Below, in pieces: positions 50,361-59,506 of a stretch of DNA of 64,000 bases. The notes below the pieces were generated by a model that was not told the origin of the DNA, did no database searches, and worked only from the letters and a program-made list of their open reading frames with translations. Source of the stretch: Butyricicoccus pullicaecorum (lineage in GTDB: Bacteria; Bacillota; Clostridia; Oscillospirales; Butyricicoccaceae). Numbering within the stretch: position 1 is the first letter of the stretch; each line of letters begins with the position of its first letter. The position numbers were made by a program, and so were the translations under genes. The stretch lies in contig JAGZIW010000002.1 in assembly GCA_018366035.1 (NCBI GenBank), positions 186,001 to 250,000 of the forward strand, read 5' to 3'.

Positions 50361-52340
50361 TTACAACCCGATCATACGGGCAAATTCCTGTTCATCGACC
50401 ACAGGAATTCCCAACTCCTCTGCCTTTTTCAGCTTGGAGCCTGCATTTTCTCCGGCTACGACAAGGCTCGTTTTCTTAGAAACCGAACCTGCCGCCTTAC
50501 CGCCCAGAGACTCGATGAGATCGTTGATCTCCTTGCGCGAAAAGCGCGTCAAAGATCCTGTTGCGACAATCGTTTGCCCCGCAAGTGTATCTCCTTTTAC
50601 CTGCTGTTCGCCCGTAAAATTCACTCCAGCTGCACGCAGCTCTGCAATAAGGTGTCTCGACTGCTCCTGTGTACGCCAAGCAGCAATACTCTCCGCTGTC
50701 GTTTGCCCAATATCACGAATTTCTGTGATTTCCTCCACCGGCGCCGCAAGCAAGGCATCTAGCGTGCCAAAATGGCTGGAAAGGATCTTGCCTGCCTTCT
50801 GCCCTACATGACGGATACCAAAGGCAAATAACAATCTGGATAAATCGCGTGTTTTGCTGTCCGCAATGCTGCTCACCAGATTTTCAGCTGATTTTTTTCC
50901 CATACGCTCCAGTAATTCCAGTTCCGAAGCTTGCAGCTTGTAAAGGTCTGCCGCTGATTTCACCAGCCCTGCTGCAATCAATGTCTTGAGCACACCCTCA
51001 CCACAGCCATCAATATCCATAGCATCACGCGATGCAAAGTGCATCAAATTGCGCAAAAGCTGTGCTGGACATTCGGCTCCGGTGCAGCGTATAGCCGCCT
51101 CATCAGGGTCCTCATAGGCCGGTGCTCCACACACCGGACAAGTTTCAGGCATTTCATAGGGCTGCGCATCTTTGGGACGCTTGTCTAGATTGACTCCTAT
51201 GATTTCGGGAATAATTTCTCCCGCCTTGCGCACACGCACGGTATCTCCTACACGAATATCCAGTTCTCGAATAAAATCGCGATTGTGGAGTGTTGCACGC
51301 GATACGGTCGTACCCGCAAGTCTTACCGGCGCTAATACCGCATTGGGTGTGAGTACACCGGTTCTTCCGACGGAAATGACAATATCCGTTAACAGCGTTT
51401 CCTTGATTTCCGGTGGATACTTATATGCCGCCGCCCATCTGGGAAACTTTGCTGTGGAACCAAGCGCCGCACGCTGTGCAAAGTCATTGACCTTAACAAC
51501 CGCGCCATCAATATCAAAATCCAGCGTCCCGCGTGTTTCTCCCATTCGCGCAATTTCCACCTGCACAGCTGCCGCGTCAGAAAAAACCGAATAGCAGGGG
51601 CTGACCGGAAATCCCAAACTTTTCAAATAATCAAGCGCTTCTGTATGACTTGTAAATCTCAGTTCATCGCTATTTTGAATGTTGAAACAGAAAATAGACA
51701 GTCTGCGTTCGGCAGTGATCTTACTGTCAAGCTGCCGGAGGGAACCGGCTGCTGCATTGCGTGGATTTGCCAAAAGCGGCTGTTCCCTGAGTTCTCGCTC
51801 CGCATTCAGCTCTTCAAAAACCGTGCGCGGCATATAGACTTCACCGCGCACAATCAAATGCGGCGGTGCATTTTCGAGTACCTTAGGAATGTCCTGAATC
51901 GTTTGCAGGTTTTCGGTAACATCTTCTCCTACCTGACCATCACCGCGGGTTGCACCACGCACAAAGACACCATCTATATATTCAAGAGCAACTGAAAGTC
52001 CATCGATTTTATATTCTACAACATATTCAGCCCGCTCCACAACACCGGAAACCCGCTCATAGAACTCTGATAGTTCATCAAATGAAAATACATCTTGCAG
52101 GCTTTCAAGTGGATAGGCATGGGTGACCTTAGAAAACTTTTCACTTGCCACACCGCCAATGCGCTGTGTCGGAGAATTTGCATCTGCAAATTCCGGATAA
52201 GCAGCCTCCAGCGCACGCAGCTTGCGCTGCATCATGTCATAATCATAATCGGAGATTTCAGGTGCGTCCTCATCATAATATTTTTTATTGTGGTATTGCA
52301 GCTGCTCTTTTAAAGACTGCATTTCCTGTTGAACGTCCAT
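50361..52340 (-). CDS. ligA: NAD-dependent DNA ligase LigA
   Basis: A 659-residue ligase. The adenylation lysine is in VEYKIDGLSVALEY near residue 112. The OB fold, zinc finger (CPVCGAPAYEDPDEAAIRCTGAECPAQ near 400), HhH repeats and a C-terminal BRCT domain (LAGQTIVATGSLTRFSRKEINDLIESLGGKAAGSVSKKTSLVVAGENAGSKL) are in the usual order. Start ATG at 52340 follows AAAGGAGTCGGA. Probably transcribed with gatCAB from a promoter near 52402. Confidence 0.98.
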   Translation of the reverse strand: MDVQQEMQSLKEQLQYHNKKYYDEDAPEISDYDYDMMQRKLRALEAAYPEFADANSPTQRIGGVASEKFSKVTHAYPLESLQDVFSFDELSEFYERVSGVVERAEYVVEYKIDGLSVALEYIDGVFVRGATRGDGQVGEDVTENLQTIQDIPKVLENAPPHLIVRGEVYMPRTVFEELNAERELREQPLLANPRNAAAGSLRQLDSKITAERRLSIFCFNIQNSDELRFTSHTEALDYLKSLGFPVSPCYSVFSDAAAVQVEIARMGETRGTLDFDIDGAVVKVNDFAQRAALGSTAKFPRWAAAYKYPPEIKETLLTDIVISVGRTGVLTPNAVLAPVRLAGTTVSRATLHNRDFIRELDIRVGDTVRVRKAGEIIPEIIGVNLDKRPKDAQPYEMPETCPVCGAPAYEDPDEAAIRCTGAECPAQLLRNLMHFASRDAMDIDGCGEGVLKTLIAAGLVKSAADLYKLQASELELLERMGKKSAENLVSSIADSKTRDLSRLLFAFGIRHVGQKAGKILSSHFGTLDALLAAPVEEITEIRDIGQTTAESIAAWRTQEQSRHLIAELRAAGVNFTGEQQVKGDTLAGQTIVATGSLTRFSRKEINDLIESLGGKAAGSVSKKTSLVVAGENAGSKLKKAEELGIPVVDEQEFARMIGL

Positions 52341-52401
52341 TCCGACTCCTTTCCGCATGCCACGCAGACAGTGCGCATAACGATCCCAGCATACATCTAA
52401 T

Positions 52402-52430
52402 ATTATATCAAATTTTTCCCGATTTAGAAA
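52402..52430 (-). promoter_or_regulatory. Putative promoter of ligA-gatCAB
   Basis: A perfect TATAAT at 52402-52407 on the minus strand with a weak TTTCTA 17 bases upstream, 62 bases before the ligA ATG. Confidence 0.45.
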
Positions 52431-52450
52431 GAGAGAATTTCTCTTTTATT

Positions 52451-53125
52451 CTATCTCGCATAGTCATTGATTTTGCCAAGTAAATCGTCCTCCGTATCAT
52501 CAACATAGGTATATTGTTCGGGTACATGCCCAACGATCACAGTATCTGAAACTGGAATCTGACTTTTCACCTGTGTATCAACACTTCCCAGACGTGTTAA
52601 AATCTGGATATTGGCTGTCACCTCCAAAATCATCTGATGTCGTGTCTGATTGATCCCAGCCCCATGAAATGCACTGATAAAATCTGCATCTACATTTCCC
52701 AGACCAGACACCCCAACCTGCACCAGCGGCCCCTGTCCAGCGAACCAGTCCGAGCCCAAAAGTGTTCCAAGCGGAATTTCTATTTGGCTTTTTTCCAACT
52801 GATCGATTGCTTCATGTACTGCCTGTGCAATTTCTACTTTGAGGTAGCTTGCTGTAATGCCGTCTGTTCGAAGTGCAGTGACAGCCTGTTGTTCGTCGCG
52901 CTCCAATCGCACCAGATTTTCATATTCTGCCCGATTCTGATAAACGGTATCCGTCATTACCTTATAAAGTGCAAATGATGCTTCATGTACCATATAATTT
53001 TCTGCATACTGCAAAATAACTGGTCGCAGACCACTGAGCATCAGCACAAAAACAATCGCGCACAAAAAAGGGATTGCAATCAATACAATCAGCCTTCCGG
53101 TTTTTAGGCGTCGCATGTGATACAT
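52451..53125 (-). CDS. yunB: Sporulation protein YunB
   Basis: A 224-residue protein with an N-terminal basic stretch and one membrane helix (LIVLIAIPFLCAIVFVLMLSG, residues ~12-32) and an extracytoplasmic domain. QYAENYMVHEASFALYKVM near 40, IPLGTLLGSDWFAGQGPLVQV near 120 and GAGINQTRHQMILEVTANIQIL near 155 match YunB, a mother-cell (sigma-E) gene product in B. subtilis. Start ATG at 53125 follows AGAGGTGGCATT. Evidence that the organism is a spore former. Confidence 0.94.
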   Translation of the reverse strand: MYHMRRLKTGRLIVLIAIPFLCAIVFVLMLSGLRPVILQYAENYMVHEASFALYKVMTDTVYQNRAEYENLVRLERDEQQAVTALRTDGITASYLKVEIAQAVHEAIDQLEKSQIEIPLGTLLGSDWFAGQGPLVQVGVSGLGNVDADFISAFHGAGINQTRHQMILEVTANIQILTRLGSVDTQVKSQIPVSDTVIVGHVPEQYTYVDDTEDDLLGKINDYAR

Positions 53126-53207
53126 AATGCCACCTCTTTCCTGCTTTCATTTTATGCATATACATTTATTTATGTGCTGCACAGAAATGATTTCCTGCAA
53201 AAACAGA

Positions 53208-53240
53208 TAAGACCTGAACAGGCAAGCTGTTCAGGTCTTA
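53208..53240 (-). terminator. Terminator after ispH-S1
   Basis: A perfect 13-bp stem TAAGACCTGAACA / TGTTCAGGTCTTA with a 7-nt loop, followed on the minus strand by TCTGTTTTTG. Confidence 0.88.
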
Positions 53241-53292
53241 AAAGATGTTATGTTATGAGCATACATTAACCGTATGCTGTCTTTGATTCAGA

Positions 53293-55236
53293 TTACTCCT
53301 CGTCCTCACCATCAACCAGCAGTGCACGGATAGACAGAGAAACCTTCTTCTTCTCATCGTTAATATCGATGATCTTAGCTTCCACTTCCTGACCAACAGT
53401 CAGTGCTTCCTCAGCCTTTGCAATACGATGATCGGAAATCTGAGAAATGTGAATCAGACCGTCTACGCCCGGAACGATCTCAGCAAATGCACCGAACGGC
53501 ATGAACTTCAGGATCTTAACGGTTGCAGTATCGCCAACTTGGAAGTTGGTAGTGAAGATATTCCACGGGTTGTCCTCCTGACGCTTGTAGCCCAGAGAAA
53601 TCTTCTTGTTCTCCTTATCCAGTGCGATTACATATACATTGACATGATCGCCGATGGAAACAACCTCAGAAGGGTGCTTAATACGGCCCCAAGACAGTTC
53701 AGAAATATGAATCATGCCATCTACGCCGCCGATATCAACAAATGCGCCGTAGGAGGTCAGGCTCTTAACTGTGCCCTCGTACTCAGAACCAACCTCAATG
53801 GTCTCCCAAACCTTCTCAGCCGCAGCCTTGCGCACTTCCTGTGTAACCTGACGGATAGAGCCAACAACGCGCTTGCGCTGACGGTTGATTTCGGTGATGT
53901 AAAATGTCTGCTTGGTCTTGAGCAGCTGTGCCATAGACTCTTCCTTGGGCACACCGGTCTGAGATGCCGGAATGAATACGCGAACGCCAAACGCAATCGC
54001 AACGACACCGCCGCGGTTCTCCTCAATAATAGTACCCTCAACAGCGGTATGCTCTTCCTTTGCAGTCTCAATGCTCTCCCAGCCCTTGAGCTGGTCAACA
54101 CGCTTCTTGGACAGTGTTACAGTGCCCTCCATGTCGTTTACACGGACTACAACAGCCTCGATTTCGTCGCCCGGCTTTACATGCTCTTCTACCTTATAAG
54201 CCGGATCATCAGACAGTTCAGACACCGGAATATAAGCTGTGTGCTTTACACCCAAATCTACCTGTACATCGGTCGGGGAAACCGCGATAACGGTACCGGT
54301 GACTTTATCTCCATTATTTAAAGTTTTGAAAGATTCCTCCAGCATTGCGGCGAAATCCTCATTCATTTCGATCTTCGTTTCTGCGCTCATCATGTTGTTA
54401 CTGACCTCCTTAATTATCCTTGCCGGAGTAGACGCGCCTGCGGTAATGCCCACAGTGAGGCCACGAAGTGCCTCGATATCTGACTTTCTCAGTTCGGTCG
54501 CGTCCTCGATATAAAGAACACGTGGGCAGAGAGAAGCGCTGATTTCGTACAGGCGCTTGGTGTTCGAGCTTTTCTTATCCCCGATCACAACCATACAGTT
54601 CGATCTTCCAGCAAGAGAACGAGCCTCTTTTTGACGCTCATCCGTAGCTTTACATATTGTATCAAATATTTTGCAGTTTGTATACCTTTTTTTTAGAATC
54701 TTCACAGAAATATTCCAACTTGCCCGATTGAGCGTTGTTTGGCCAACCACACTGATTGGCGTATCTGGTGCAAGTCCGGAGGCATCTAATTCCTCTAAAA
54801 GCTGTTCAGAAGTTTCATAAACCAGTGCATTTTCGCACCAACCAGCAATTCCGAGCACCTCTGGATGATTTCTGCTGCCCAAAATAATGATTCTGCGTCC
54901 AGCGGCCGATTCTTCCTGCACATAGCGATGAATCCGTGACACAAAAATGCAGGTCGCATCATGGATTTTGCAGCCCTTTTTCTCAAAAGCTTCATAGACT
55001 GCCTTGGCAACCCCATGCGCCCGAATGAGCACCGCAGAGCCGTCTGGGATATCCTCAATCCGTTCTGCGGTGTAAACACCAAGTGACTCAAGGCGCTTGA
55101 TCTCGTGGGTGTTGTGAATGATCTCTCCATAAGAGTAAATCACTTGATTTTGAGCGGCCTCTTTCTCAGCAAGCGCAACTGCCCGACGCACGCCAAAGCA
55201 AAAGCCCGCCGACTTTGCAACTGTAACCTGACTCAT
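53293..55236 (-). CDS. ispH: Fused IspH (HMBPP reductase) and S1 RNA-binding protein
   Basis: A 647-residue fusion. Residues ~1-285 are IspH, the [4Fe-4S] enzyme of the MEP isoprenoid route, with three cluster cysteines: KSAGFCFGVRRAV (C13), IHDATCIFVSRIH near 96 and IFDTICKATDERQ near 192. From ~300 four S1 domains follow: GDKVTGTVIAVSPTDVQVDLG, TAVEGTIIEENRGGVVAIAFG, GSEYEGTVKSLTSYGAFVDIG and GDTATVKILKFMPFGAFAEIV. The last two carry the VDGMIHISELS/VDGLIHISQIS signature. This IspH-RpsA-like fusion is known in Clostridia. Overlaps plsC by 4 bases. Confidence 0.97.
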   Translation of the reverse strand: MSQVTVAKSAGFCFGVRRAVALAEKEAAQNQVIYSYGEIIHNTHEIKRLESLGVYTAERIEDIPDGSAVLIRAHGVAKAVYEAFEKKGCKIHDATCIFVSRIHRYVQEESAAGRRIIILGSRNHPEVLGIAGWCENALVYETSEQLLEELDASGLAPDTPISVVGQTTLNRASWNISVKILKKRYTNCKIFDTICKATDERQKEARSLAGRSNCMVVIGDKKSSNTKRLYEISASLCPRVLYIEDATELRKSDIEALRGLTVGITAGASTPARIIKEVSNNMMSAETKIEMNEDFAAMLEESFKTLNNGDKVTGTVIAVSPTDVQVDLGVKHTAYIPVSELSDDPAYKVEEHVKPGDEIEAVVVRVNDMEGTVTLSKKRVDQLKGWESIETAKEEHTAVEGTIIEENRGGVVAIAFGVRVFIPASQTGVPKEESMAQLLKTKQTFYITEINRQRKRVVGSIRQVTQEVRKAAAEKVWETIEVGSEYEGTVKSLTSYGAFVDIGGVDGMIHISELSWGRIKHPSEVVSIGDHVNVYVIALDKENKKISLGYKRQEDNPWNIFTTNFQVGDTATVKILKFMPFGAFAEIVPGVDGLIHISQISDHRIAKAEEALTVGQEVEAKIIDINDEKKKVSLSIRALLVDGEDEE

Positions 55237-55820
55237 GTATCCTCCTCGGGACGTAAGGCATAAATCCGATGTAGAATCTCATGGGACAGCGCACTGTAAT
55301 CCTTGCTGTTTGCTTCCGGCATAAATGGCTGTCCAATAATGACTGTCACATGAGAGCGAAATCTTTTGTTCTCTGAAATGTACATGGGGACGATCGGTGC
55401 CTTGGTTTTCATCGCAAGCATTGCCGCACCGTCCTTCGCCTCATCTTCCCCTGCTCCACGCGTCCCCTGCGGGAAAATAATCAGTTTTTTCCCGTCTTTT
55501 ACGGTTTTCAAAGCGGTTTTAATCGCTGTCAAGTCTGCACGAGAACGATCAACCGGAAATGCTCCCAGCCATGTAATGAGTGGCCCCAGACCTTTGATGT
55601 CAAATAATTCCTTTTTCGCCATGCACATCATTTTATGACGATTGGAAATGGCGGTCGCTGCAATCGGGGGATCGGAATTCTGTGTGTGGTTTGGACAAAC
55701 CACACAGCCGCCTTCCGGCAGATTTTCTCTGCCGATCACATGCAGACCAAAATAAATATGAAACGAAAGCTCAACAAACGGCAGTGCCAGCGTTTGAAAC
55801 CATTGATGGAATTTCGCCAT
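55233..55820 (-). CDS. plsC: 1-acyl-sn-glycerol-3-phosphate acyltransferase PlsC
   Basis: A 195-residue membrane-associated acyltransferase. Motif I NHTQNSDPP (near residue 46, an NHx4D form), motif II around FPVDRSRAD, motif III FPQGTRGAGE near 115 and IVPMYISEN near 141. It makes phosphatidate from the PlsY product. Start chosen at 55820 with AGGAGA upstream. Between cmk and ispH. Confidence 0.95.
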   Translation of the reverse strand: MAKFHQWFQTLALPFVELSFHIYFGLHVIGRENLPEGGCVVCPNHTQNSDPPIAATAISNRHKMMCMAKKELFDIKGLGPLITWLGAFPVDRSRADLTAIKTALKTVKDGKKLIIFPQGTRGAGEDEAKDGAAMLAMKTKAPIVPMYISENKRFRSHVTVIIGQPFMPEANSKDYSALSHEILHRIYALRPEEDT

Positions 55821-55825
55821 GAATA

Positions 55826-56509
55826 TCACTTCTCCTCTAACACGGTTCGGATCACTTGCAGGACTGCCGCAATACTTTGCTCAAGTGTGAGTGCACTTGT
55901 GTCCACACACACCGCTTCCTCTGCTTGCCGCAGCGGTGCAACCGAACGAGAGCTATCCTTTTCATCTCGTGCCTGTATATCGGCAAGCACCTCCTGTATG
56001 GTTGCCTGCTCTCCCTTTTCCCGCAGTTCTGCACAGCGACGCTCTGCCCGTGCCTGTGCAGATGCGGTCAGAAAAATCTTGACCTGTGCATGCGGCAAAA
56101 TAACCGTTCCAATGTCGCGTCCGTCCATAATCACTGACTGTTTTTGTGCCATTTGACGCTGTAAGTCCAAAAGATACGCACGCACCTCGGGAATCGCAGA
56201 AACCTGTGAGGCATACACCGAAATTTGCGGGGTACGGATATAAGACGAAACGTCCTCTCCATCAAGCAGTACGGACTGCACACCCTCCTGATACCGTAAA
56301 TCGACTGTAATTTGAGACAGCATTTTGATGATTTCTTCCGTATCTGTCCCTGAGATTCCTCTGCGGTATGCCGCAAGACCAATGGTGCGATAGAGCGCAC
56401 CTGTATCCACATAAATAAAACCCAGCTGCTTTGCCGCTGCCCGCGCAATGGTTGATTTTCCTGCGCCAGCTGGTCCGTCGATTGCAACCGCAATGACAGT
56501 ATGATTCAC
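55826..56509 (-). CDS. cmk: Cytidylate kinase
   Basis: A 227-residue CMP/dCMP kinase. P-loop AIDGPAGAGKSTIARAAAKQLGF near residue 8, YVDTGALYR, the CMP-binding VIMDGRDIGTVILPHAQVKIFLTASAQARAERR near 130-160 and SRSVAPLRQAEEAVCVDTS near 185. The start is a GTG at 56509 with AAAGGAGG 6 bases upstream; the longer ORF lies in the FAD enzyme gene. The cmk-plsC-ispH order is common in Clostridia. Confidence 0.97.
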   Translation of the reverse strand: MNHTVIAVAIDGPAGAGKSTIARAAAKQLGFIYVDTGALYRTIGLAAYRRGISGTDTEEIIKMLSQITVDLRYQEGVQSVLLDGEDVSSYIRTPQISVYASQVSAIPEVRAYLLDLQRQMAQKQSVIMDGRDIGTVILPHAQVKIFLTASAQARAERRCAELREKGEQATIQEVLADIQARDEKDSSRSVAPLRQAEEAVCVDTSALTLEQSIAAVLQVIRTVLEEK

Positions 56510-57741
56510 ACTTTTTCCTCCTTTGCAGCATTTTGACCTGCAAGCTTTCCAGTTGCCCATGCAATTTGCAAGTTGAACCCACCTGTATAGGCATCAACAT
56601 CTAAAACCTCTCCGGCAAAATAAAGTCCCTTCACAAGCTTAGACTCCATGGTCTTGGGGTTTATCTGCTTGACTGACACACCGCCCGTTGTGATAATCGC
56701 GCCATCAATCGGACGTGCGCCGGAAATCTCTACCGGAAATGCTTTGAGCAAATGTACAAACCGCTGCCGCTCCGCCTTGGTCACCGAATGTACCTTGACG
56801 CGCGGGTCGATTCCACTGACCTCAATTACAACCGGAATCAGCTTACGGGGAAGCAGCTCACCCAGCGCATTGATGAAATCACTGTTTTTATACTTATCAA
56901 AATCTGCGAGCAGTCGCTTGTCCAGCGTTTTTTCATCTAGTGCCGGCTTCAAGTCAATGTCAATCCGGTATGTCTTGCTTCCAAAATGGCGCATATGTGA
57001 AGATGCCGACAGGATCAGCGGACCAGATACGCCAAAATGCGTAAACAGCATTTCACCAAAATCCTCAAAAATGGATTTTCCATTTTCAAACACGGTTACA
57101 CGCACATTTTTAAGAGACAACCCCATGAGTTTTTGACAGACTGCACTGCTCGAAACGAGTGGTACCAGAGAAGGACGCGGTGTCACGACTGTATGCCCCA
57201 ATGCCTTCGCGAAACGGTATCCATCTCCGGTCGACCCCGTCGCAGGATAGGAGGCGCCTCCGGTTGCCACAATCACACGATCAGCGGCATAGGTTTTGTC
57301 CTCCGTACGCACACCACACACAGTACCATTCTGTGTTAAAATTTCCTGCACCGTACATGCAAAGACAAACTGAACCCCCAATCTCTTCACATAGAAAAAC
57401 AGGGCGTCTACAATATCCAGCGCACGGTCAGAAACCGGAAACACACGATTTCCCCGCTCGGTTTTGAGCGGTACCCCCTGCTCCTCAAAAAATTCCATCA
57501 TATCCGCAGGACTGCACTGTCCAAGAGCTGAATACAAAAAGCGCGGATTCACAGGTACATTTGCAAGCACCGTCTGTACATCACAATTATTTGTGACATT
57601 GCAGCGTCCCTTGCCCGTAATCATGATTTTCCGTCCTACCTTGGCATTTTTATCGAACAGAATCACATGTGCGCCCATCTGTACCGCCTGCCCCGCTGCA
57701 ATCAGACCGGCTGCACCTGCTCCAATCACAGCTATGGTCAT
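56506..57741 (-). CDS. HI0933/BaiN-family FAD-dependent oxidoreductase
   Basis: A 411-residue flavoprotein of the HI0933-like (PF03486) family. FAD motif VIGAGAAGLIAAGQAVQMG (residues 4-22), KIMITGKGRCNVTNNCD near 40, VIVATGGASYPATGSTGDGYRFAKALGH near 155 and the C-terminal LYFAGEVLDVDAYTGGFNLQIAWATGKLAG near 375. Related clostridial proteins have been linked to bile acid metabolism (BaiN), but most members have no known substrate. Overlaps cmk by 4 bases. Confidence 0.9.
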   Translation of the reverse strand: MTIAVIGAGAAGLIAAGQAVQMGAHVILFDKNAKVGRKIMITGKGRCNVTNNCDVQTVLANVPVNPRFLYSALGQCSPADMMEFFEEQGVPLKTERGNRVFPVSDRALDIVDALFFYVKRLGVQFVFACTVQEILTQNGTVCGVRTEDKTYAADRVIVATGGASYPATGSTGDGYRFAKALGHTVVTPRPSLVPLVSSSAVCQKLMGLSLKNVRVTVFENGKSIFEDFGEMLFTHFGVSGPLILSASSHMRHFGSKTYRIDIDLKPALDEKTLDKRLLADFDKYKNSDFINALGELLPRKLIPVVIEVSGIDPRVKVHSVTKAERQRFVHLLKAFPVEISGARPIDGAIITTGGVSVKQINPKTMESKLVKGLYFAGEVLDVDAYTGGFNLQIAWATGKLAGQNAAKEEKV

Positions 57742-58605
57742 TTATTCGTCCTCCAGTTTTTCATACACCTGATACTCGTCCCAAATGGACTCAAGCTTGA
57801 TAAAGGTTCCCTCGATTTCCTGCTGACGGTTCATTCCGACCGCAACAATCAGCGCATTGATGACCGAGAGCGGTGCAACGAGAGAATCCACAAAGGACGC
57901 CATGTCACTCTTTGCAACCAACACATGATCCGCATAGCGTGTCAGTGGGGACAGCATAGAGTCTGTCAGTGCAATGACATTGGCTCCCTGATCCTTAGAA
58001 TATTTCATTGCAGATAATGTACGCTTGGAATAGCGCGGAAAACTGATGCCAATCAACACATCTTCTTTGCCAATACGCAAAATCTGCTCAAAAATTTCGC
58101 TGACGGTATTGGTATATACCAACTGTACATTATCAAAAATGAGCGAAAAATAAAAGCCCAGAAAATTTGCCAGCGCAGAAGAAGATCTGACGCCCAAGAT
58201 ATAGATCCTGCGTGCCTTTGAGATGGATTCTACCGCATTATGAAAGGCATCTCGATCCATTTCGTCCAGTGTCATACGAATTTTTTCCACATCTGCACTC
58301 AAAACCGCCTGCAATACATCACGATTTCCCATGCGGTCATTGGTAACCTCCATACGCTGCACCGCAGTCAAGCGGTTGCGAATCATTTCCTGCAAGGTCT
58401 TTTGCAAATGCGGATATCCATCATAGCCCAGCTCTGTGGCAAAACGCACCACCGTAGACTCACTGACACCAACTGTTGCACCCAGCCGACTTGCGGTCAT
58501 AAATGCCGCCTTATCATAGTGTTCTGTAATATATCGCGCAATCAACCGCTGTCCCTTGGAAAATTCCGTCAGATTGCACTGGATTCGGTTCATTAAATCA
58601 TTCAT
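57742..58605 (-). CDS. MurR/RpiR-family transcriptional regulator
   Basis: A 287-residue regulator. The N-terminal HTH_6 domain (residues ~1-77: LTEFSKGQRLIARYITEHYDKAAFMTASRLGATVGVSESTVVRFATELGYDGYP) is followed by a SIS sugar-phosphate isomerase-like domain (~125-265: IYILGVRSSSALANFLGFYF and DVLIGISFPRYSKRTLSAMKYSKDQGANVIALTDS). Its ligand would be a phosphosugar. Start ATG at 58605; longer starts run into the rluB terminator. It heads rpiR-FAD enzyme-cmk-plsC-ispH, so its target may be elsewhere. Confidence 0.93.
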   Translation of the reverse strand: MNDLMNRIQCNLTEFSKGQRLIARYITEHYDKAAFMTASRLGATVGVSESTVVRFATELGYDGYPHLQKTLQEMIRNRLTAVQRMEVTNDRMGNRDVLQAVLSADVEKIRMTLDEMDRDAFHNAVESISKARRIYILGVRSSSALANFLGFYFSLIFDNVQLVYTNTVSEIFEQILRIGKEDVLIGISFPRYSKRTLSAMKYSKDQGANVIALTDSMLSPLTRYADHVLVAKSDMASFVDSLVAPLSVINALIVAVGMNRQQEIEGTFIKLESIWDEYQVYEKLEDE

Positions 58606-58663
58606 AGCAGTGCCTTGTCGTCTCCTCTGATTCATGCCGCACAGCAGCAGCACATTTTTCCAC

Positions 58664-58700
58664 AAAAAAACCGCTGCACCGATGTTTTGGCGCAGCGGTC
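58664..58700 (-). terminator. Terminator after rluB
   Basis: On the minus strand, ACCGCTGCGCC...GGTGCAGCGGT with a stem of at least 8 perfect bp and T7. It separates rluB from the RpiR gene. Confidence 0.9.
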
Positions 58701-58765
58701 TATTCCCATTGTATGCAATCGGCAGAAAAAAAGCAAGATGTTTTGCAGGATTTTGCAAGATTTCC

Positions 58766-59476
58766 TTAAAATTCTTTCAAATACGCAATTTCCTCCGGTG
58801 TCAAAGCACGCCATTTTCCCGACGCCAGCTTAGAATCCAGATGCAGCTCTCCCACCGCGATACGCTTGAGGCGGCGTACCTCCAACCCACATTTCTCGCA
58901 CATTTTTCGAATCTGTCGATTACGCCCTTCATGGATTGTAATTTCCAAATGCGCCTCGGTATCCGATGCCTGATCTCGAATATATACACTGGCTGGCTGC
59001 ACCGTATAACCGTCGATCTCCATAGGCTGCTCCATCTCCGCAATCCGTTTCAAATCACCGCGTACACTCACAAGATAGGTCTTTCCCGCTTCATGAGAAG
59101 GGTGTGTCAAATGCAGAGTCAGCTCTCCATCATTGGTCATCAGCAGCATACCCTCCGAGTCTGCGTCCAGTCTGCCGACAGGATACACCCGCACCTTACA
59201 GCCACGTACCAGCTGTCCTACGGTTTTGCGCCCGCGCTCGTCCTTCAGCGTAGAGACGTATCCACGCGGCTTATTGAGCATGAGATATACCTTTTCTTCC
59301 GCACGGCGCAGCGGCTTGCCATTTATCAGTATTTTATCTCTTACTGGATCTGCACGATCCCCCAATTCTGCCTTGCGTCCATTGACTGTTACCGCACCCG
59401 CGCGAATCATTTCTTCTGCTGCACGGCGCGAACATAGACCTGCTTGCGCCATCACTTTTTGAATTCGTTCTTTCAT
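58766..59476 (-). CDS. rluB: Pseudouridine synthase, RluB/RsuA type
   Basis: A 236-residue enzyme with an S4 domain (RIQKVMAQAGLCSRRAAEEMI...VTVNG, residues 3-36) and the catalytic aspartate in VYPVGRLDADSEGMLLMTNDGEL near residue 105. LNKPRGYVSTLKDE near 68 and EGRNRQIRKMCEKCGLEVRRLKRIAVG near 180 are typical of the RsuA/RluB/E/F group. RluB acts at 23S rRNA position 2605 (E. coli numbering). It follows dacF by 30 bases; the neighbourhood with scpAB is conserved in Firmicutes. Confidence 0.93.
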   Translation of the reverse strand: MKERIQKVMAQAGLCSRRAAEEMIRAGAVTVNGRKAELGDRADPVRDKILINGKPLRRAEEKVYLMLNKPRGYVSTLKDERGRKTVGQLVRGCKVRVYPVGRLDADSEGMLLMTNDGELTLHLTHPSHEAGKTYLVSVRGDLKRIAEMEQPMEIDGYTVQPASVYIRDQASDTEAHLEITIHEGRNRQIRKMCEKCGLEVRRLKRIAVGELHLDSKLASGKWRALTPEEIAYLKEF

Positions 59477-59506
59477 ATAAGCTCCATTCTTTCTCTTTGT
59501 ATAATT